Assembly (NCBI GenBank): GCA_900553215.1
Contig: USCJ01000073.1
Location: forward strand, 1 to 6,896
DNA from: an uncultured Collinsella sp.
GTDB lineage: Bacteria; Actinomycetota; Coriobacteriia; Coriobacteriales; Coriobacteriaceae
DNA length: 6,896 nt
Direction: 5' to 3'
Each line of letters begins with the position of its first letter. Positions within the stretch are counted from its first letter, which is position 1. This document shows positions 4,595 through 6,896 of this stretch, piece after piece. The notes under the pieces are model-generated. The model saw only the letters and a program-made list of their open reading frames with translations. It ran no database searches and was not told where the DNA came from. The position numbers and the translations under genes are program-made.

Positions 4595-6896
4595 CGACAA
4601 CGCGCTGGTGGTGGCGCTCGATACCTCGACCGACATGCTTGCCTGCGCGGCAAGCTGGATTGATGGGCAGACGGGCGAGACGAAGCTCGTGAGTGGCGAC
4701 CACATGTGTCGCCGTCACGCCAACGTTGAGCTCGTGAATACCGTTGATGGCGTGCTGGCTCAAGCCGGTCTGGATCGCAGCGATGTTGGTTGCTATGTGG
4801 TCGGTCGCGGCCCGGGGTCCTTTACGGGTGTGCGCATCGGCATCTCCACTGCCAAGGGCCTCGCGCGTGGTGCCAATGTTCCGCTGCTGGGCGTGTCGAC
4901 GCTCGACGCTTGCGCTTGGACGGCGTGGAAGGCTGGCGTGCGCGGCAAGCTTGGTATCTTGGCCGATGCTATGCGCGGTGAGGTATATCCGGCGCTGTAT
5001 ATGCTGGTCGATGAGGGTCCCGAGCGTCAATTTGAGCGCGAACACGTGGTCAAGGCCGCCGTGGCGCTCGATGAGTGGCGCCAAGCAGCGGGCTGGGACC
5101 AGGTTCAGCTGACCGGTGACGGTCTCGTGCGCTATGGCAAGCTGCTGGGTGAGGACGAGACCGCCCGCTGCGTGGAGCGCGACCTGTGGTGGCCTTCGGG
5201 CGAGGGCTTGCTGCTCGCGCACGCTGCGGGTGACGGCGATCCGGCTCGCGCCCTGCCGATTTACACGCGCCTTTCGGATGCCGAGGAAAACGAGCGCAAG
5301 CGTCTTGGTCTTGCCGAGAGTGCACAGAGCGAAATTACGGGCGTTGCCGATGAGCTCGCCGGTCGTCATCTGCAGTTCCGTCCCATGGGCGCGGCGGATG
5401 CCGAGGGCGCGAGCGCGCTGGAGGCTGCCTGCTTTGAAGGTGCCGGACACGAGGCGTGGACGCCGGGCATGTTCCTGTCCGAACTGAGCGAGGACGTCGC
5501 TGCACCGCGTAGTTGGTGGGTGGCACACGACGACGGCAAGCTGCTGGGCCTTGCCGGCGGTATGGTCGTGGACGGTGATGTGCAGATTCTGGATGTCGCC
5601 GTCGACCCGGCACATCGCCGTGAGGGCATTGCCCGCAAGCTGCTGTCGCACGTGAGCTATGATGCCCAGATGCTCGGCTGCACCACGGCTTCGCTCGAGG
5701 TCGAGGACGGCAACGAGGGAGCGATCGCGCTTTATAACGCTCTGGGCTTTACCGAGGCAGGACGGCGCCGCGGCTACTATGGTGCCGGCAAGGATGCCAT
5801 CGTCATGACGGCTCCGCTGCCCCTCGTGCTTCCGGTCGACAATGCTTCGCCCGAGCCGACGGCGGCAGAGCAGCGCGTATGGCCGCTGCCTGCGCCTGGG
5901 CGCTCAGAGGGGGAGCGTGCCGAAATTGAGCGCCGCCGCCTAGTGCTCGCTATCGAGAGTTCCTGCGACGAGACGGCCGTGGCGATTATCGATGCGGATG
6001 GCAATATGCTGGCCAACCAGGTGTCGACACAGATTGATTTTCATGCCCGCTTTGGCGGCGTGGTGCCCGAGATCGCCTCGCGCAAACACGTTGAGGTGAT
6101 TGTGAGTGTCGTGGATGCGGCGCTCGAGGATGCCGCAGCATCGCTTGGTCTTGAGGGCGGGGCCATTGCTCCCAGCGAGCTTGCCGCCGTGGGCGTGACA
6201 CAGGGTCCGGGCCTGGTGGGCGCCCTCGTGGTGGGCGTTGCCTTTGCCAAAGGCTTTGCCTACGCTGCCGGTAAGCCGCTCGTATGCGTCAACCATCTGG
6301 AGGGGCACCTGTTTGCCAACTTGCTGGCGCAGCCCGACCTCAAGCCGCCGTTCATCTTCACGCTTGTCTCGGGCGGGCACACCATGCTCGTGCACGTGAA
6401 GGCGTGGGGCGACTACGAGGTACTTGGTGAGACACTCGACGATGCTGTGGGCGAGGCCTTCGACAAGGTGGCCAAGGCGTTGGGTCTGGGCTATCCCGGT
6501 GGCCCCATCATCTCCAAGCTGGCCGAGACGGGCAACCCCAAGGCGATCGATTTCCCCCGTGCGCTTAACAGCAGGGGGGACTACCGCTTCTCGCTTTCGG
6601 GCCTCAAGACGGCGGTGACGCTCTACATCGAGCAAGAGACCAAGGCCGGTCGCACGATTCACCTGCCCGATCTGGCGGCTTCGTTTGAGGCAGCTGTCTT
6701 TGACGTGCAGTACAAGAAGGCCAAAAACGCACTGCACGCTACCGGATGCAAGGAATACTGCATCGGTGGCGGCGTCTCGGCCAACCCGCATCTGCGCGAG
6801 ATGATGATCAAGAAGCTTGGGCGTCAGGGGATTCGTGTAACGGTGCCGCCCTTGTCTGCCTGTACCGATAACGCCGCCATGATCGCGGAGGTCGCT
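4581..6896 (+). CDS. tsaB-rimI-tsaD: TsaB-RimI-TsaD three-domain fusion, C-terminus cut by the window edge
   Basis: One open frame of 772 codons, without a stop, joins three proteins. Residues 1 to about 240 are TsaB, the scaffold partner of TsaD: VALDTST (11-17), GRGPGSFTGVRIG (75-87), DAMRGEVY (129-136) and the typical end PIYTRLSDAEE (226-236). Residues about 263-413 are RimI, the GNAT enzyme that acetylates the N-terminal alanine of ribosomal protein S18. The acetyl-CoA loop RREGIA is at 346-351, and E373 and Tyr385 match the E103/Y115 pair of E. coli RimI. A linker (about 414-453) rich in Pro, Ala and Glu leads to TsaD, which transfers threonylcarbamoyl to tRNA A37: IESSCDET (458-465), metal ligands H572 and H576 (HLEGH), SGGHTM (597-602), GEAFDKVAKALGLGYPGG (624-641), GGGVSANP (729-736) and CTDNAAMIA (761-769) with metal ligand D763. 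About 30 residues should be missing at the right edge. The ATG at 4581 precedes the conserved TsaB start, while the next ATG lies beyond it. A weak AAGG lies at 4568-4571. I judge the domain calls very secure; the right end is unseen. Confidence 0.95.
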   Translation, partial: MSLHNDNALVVALDTSTDMLACAASWIDGQTGETKLVSGDHMCRRHANVELVNTVDGVLAQAGLDRSDVGCYVVGRGPGSFTGVRIGISTAKGLARGANVPLLGVSTLDACAWTAWKAGVRGKLGILADAMRGEVYPALYMLVDEGPERQFEREHVVKAAVALDEWRQAAGWDQVQLTGDGLVRYGKLLGEDETARCVERDLWWPSGEGLLLAHAAGDGDPARALPIYTRLSDAEENERKRLGLAESAQSEITGVADELAGRHLQFRPMGAADAEGASALEAACFEGAGHEAWTPGMFLSELSEDVAAPRSWWVAHDDGKLLGLAGGMVVDGDVQILDVAVDPAHRREGIARKLLSHVSYDAQMLGCTTASLEVEDGNEGAIALYNALGFTEAGRRRGYYGAGKDAIVMTAPLPLVLPVDNASPEPTAAEQRVWPLPAPGRSEGERAEIERRRLVLAIESSCDETAVAIIDADGNMLANQVSTQIDFHARFGGVVPEIASRKHVEVIVSVVDAALEDAAASLGLEGGAIAPSELAAVGVTQGPGLVGALVVGVAFAKGFAYAAGKPLVCVNHLEGHLFANLLAQPDLKPPFIFTLVSGGHTMLVHVKAWGDYEVLGETLDDAVGEAFDKVAKALGLGYPGGPIISKLAETGNPKAIDFPRALNSRGDYRFSLSGLKTAVTLYIEQETKAGRTIHLPDLAASFEAAVFDVQYKKAKNALHATGCKEYCIGGGVSANPHLREMMIKKLGRQGIRVTVPPLSACTDNAAMIAEVA

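Noticed and set aside
4479..5651. Long open frame on the - strand (390 codons) opposite the TsaB-RimI region
   Set aside because: It lies wholly antisense to well-supported domains, shows no recognisable motif, and such frames are expected opposite genes with G/C-rich third positions.
5940..6791. Antisense open frame of 283 codons opposite the TsaD region
   Set aside because: The + strand frame carries every TsaD signature, including metal ligands. The antisense product is not recognisable and has no promoter or ribosome binding site that stands out.
1..6896. Possible CRISPR array, insertion sequence, tRNA or rRNA, attachment site or phage defence system
   Set aside because: Nearly every base from 142 to the end is coding with household gene identities, and the leader (34-141) shows no cloverleaf, spaced repeats or transposase remains.

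Overview
The window reads as one block of core housekeeping genes, all on the + strand. I infer a Coriobacteriia-like actinobacterium (Collinsella or a relative). The reasons are the moderately high G+C, the actinobacterial-style order nnr-alr-tsaE-tsaB-rimI-tsaD, and the way the last three genes are joined into one reading frame. The genus is a judgement from protein flavour and gene order, not a database match.

Layout: positions 2-33 hold a strong intrinsic terminator for a gene that lies to the left of the window. Positions 34-141 are a short leader with two candidate sigma-70-type promoters and the ribosome binding site of the first gene. Six coding regions then follow almost without gaps: acpS (142-681), nnr (682-2298), alr (2301-3446), a family 4 uracil-DNA glycosylase (3455-4075), tsaE (4088-4594), and a long open frame (4581-6896) that runs off the right edge. 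Junctions are 0, 2, 8 and 12 bp, then a 14-bp overlap. I see no internal terminator, so this is most simply one transcript.

The last frame is the notable object. It is a continuous 772-codon frame without a stop that encodes TsaB, then RimI, then TsaD. Elsewhere these are normally three separate proteins. With TsaE just upstream and overlapping, the operon supplies every protein of the second step of tRNA t6A37 synthesis (TsaB, TsaD, TsaE), with the RimI acetyltransferase built in. Only the first-step enzyme TsaC/Sua5 is absent from the window.

The other genes serve essential metabolism: AcpS activates acyl carrier protein, Nnr repairs damaged NAD(P)H, Alr makes D-alanine for peptidoglycan, and the UDG removes uracil from DNA. 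No mobile element, CRISPR array, RNA gene or sign of recent transfer is visible. The rest of the window is ordinary core genome with a few lineage-specific twists: an AcpS C-terminal tail, an Alr active-site variant, and a UDG gene placed between alr and tsaE.
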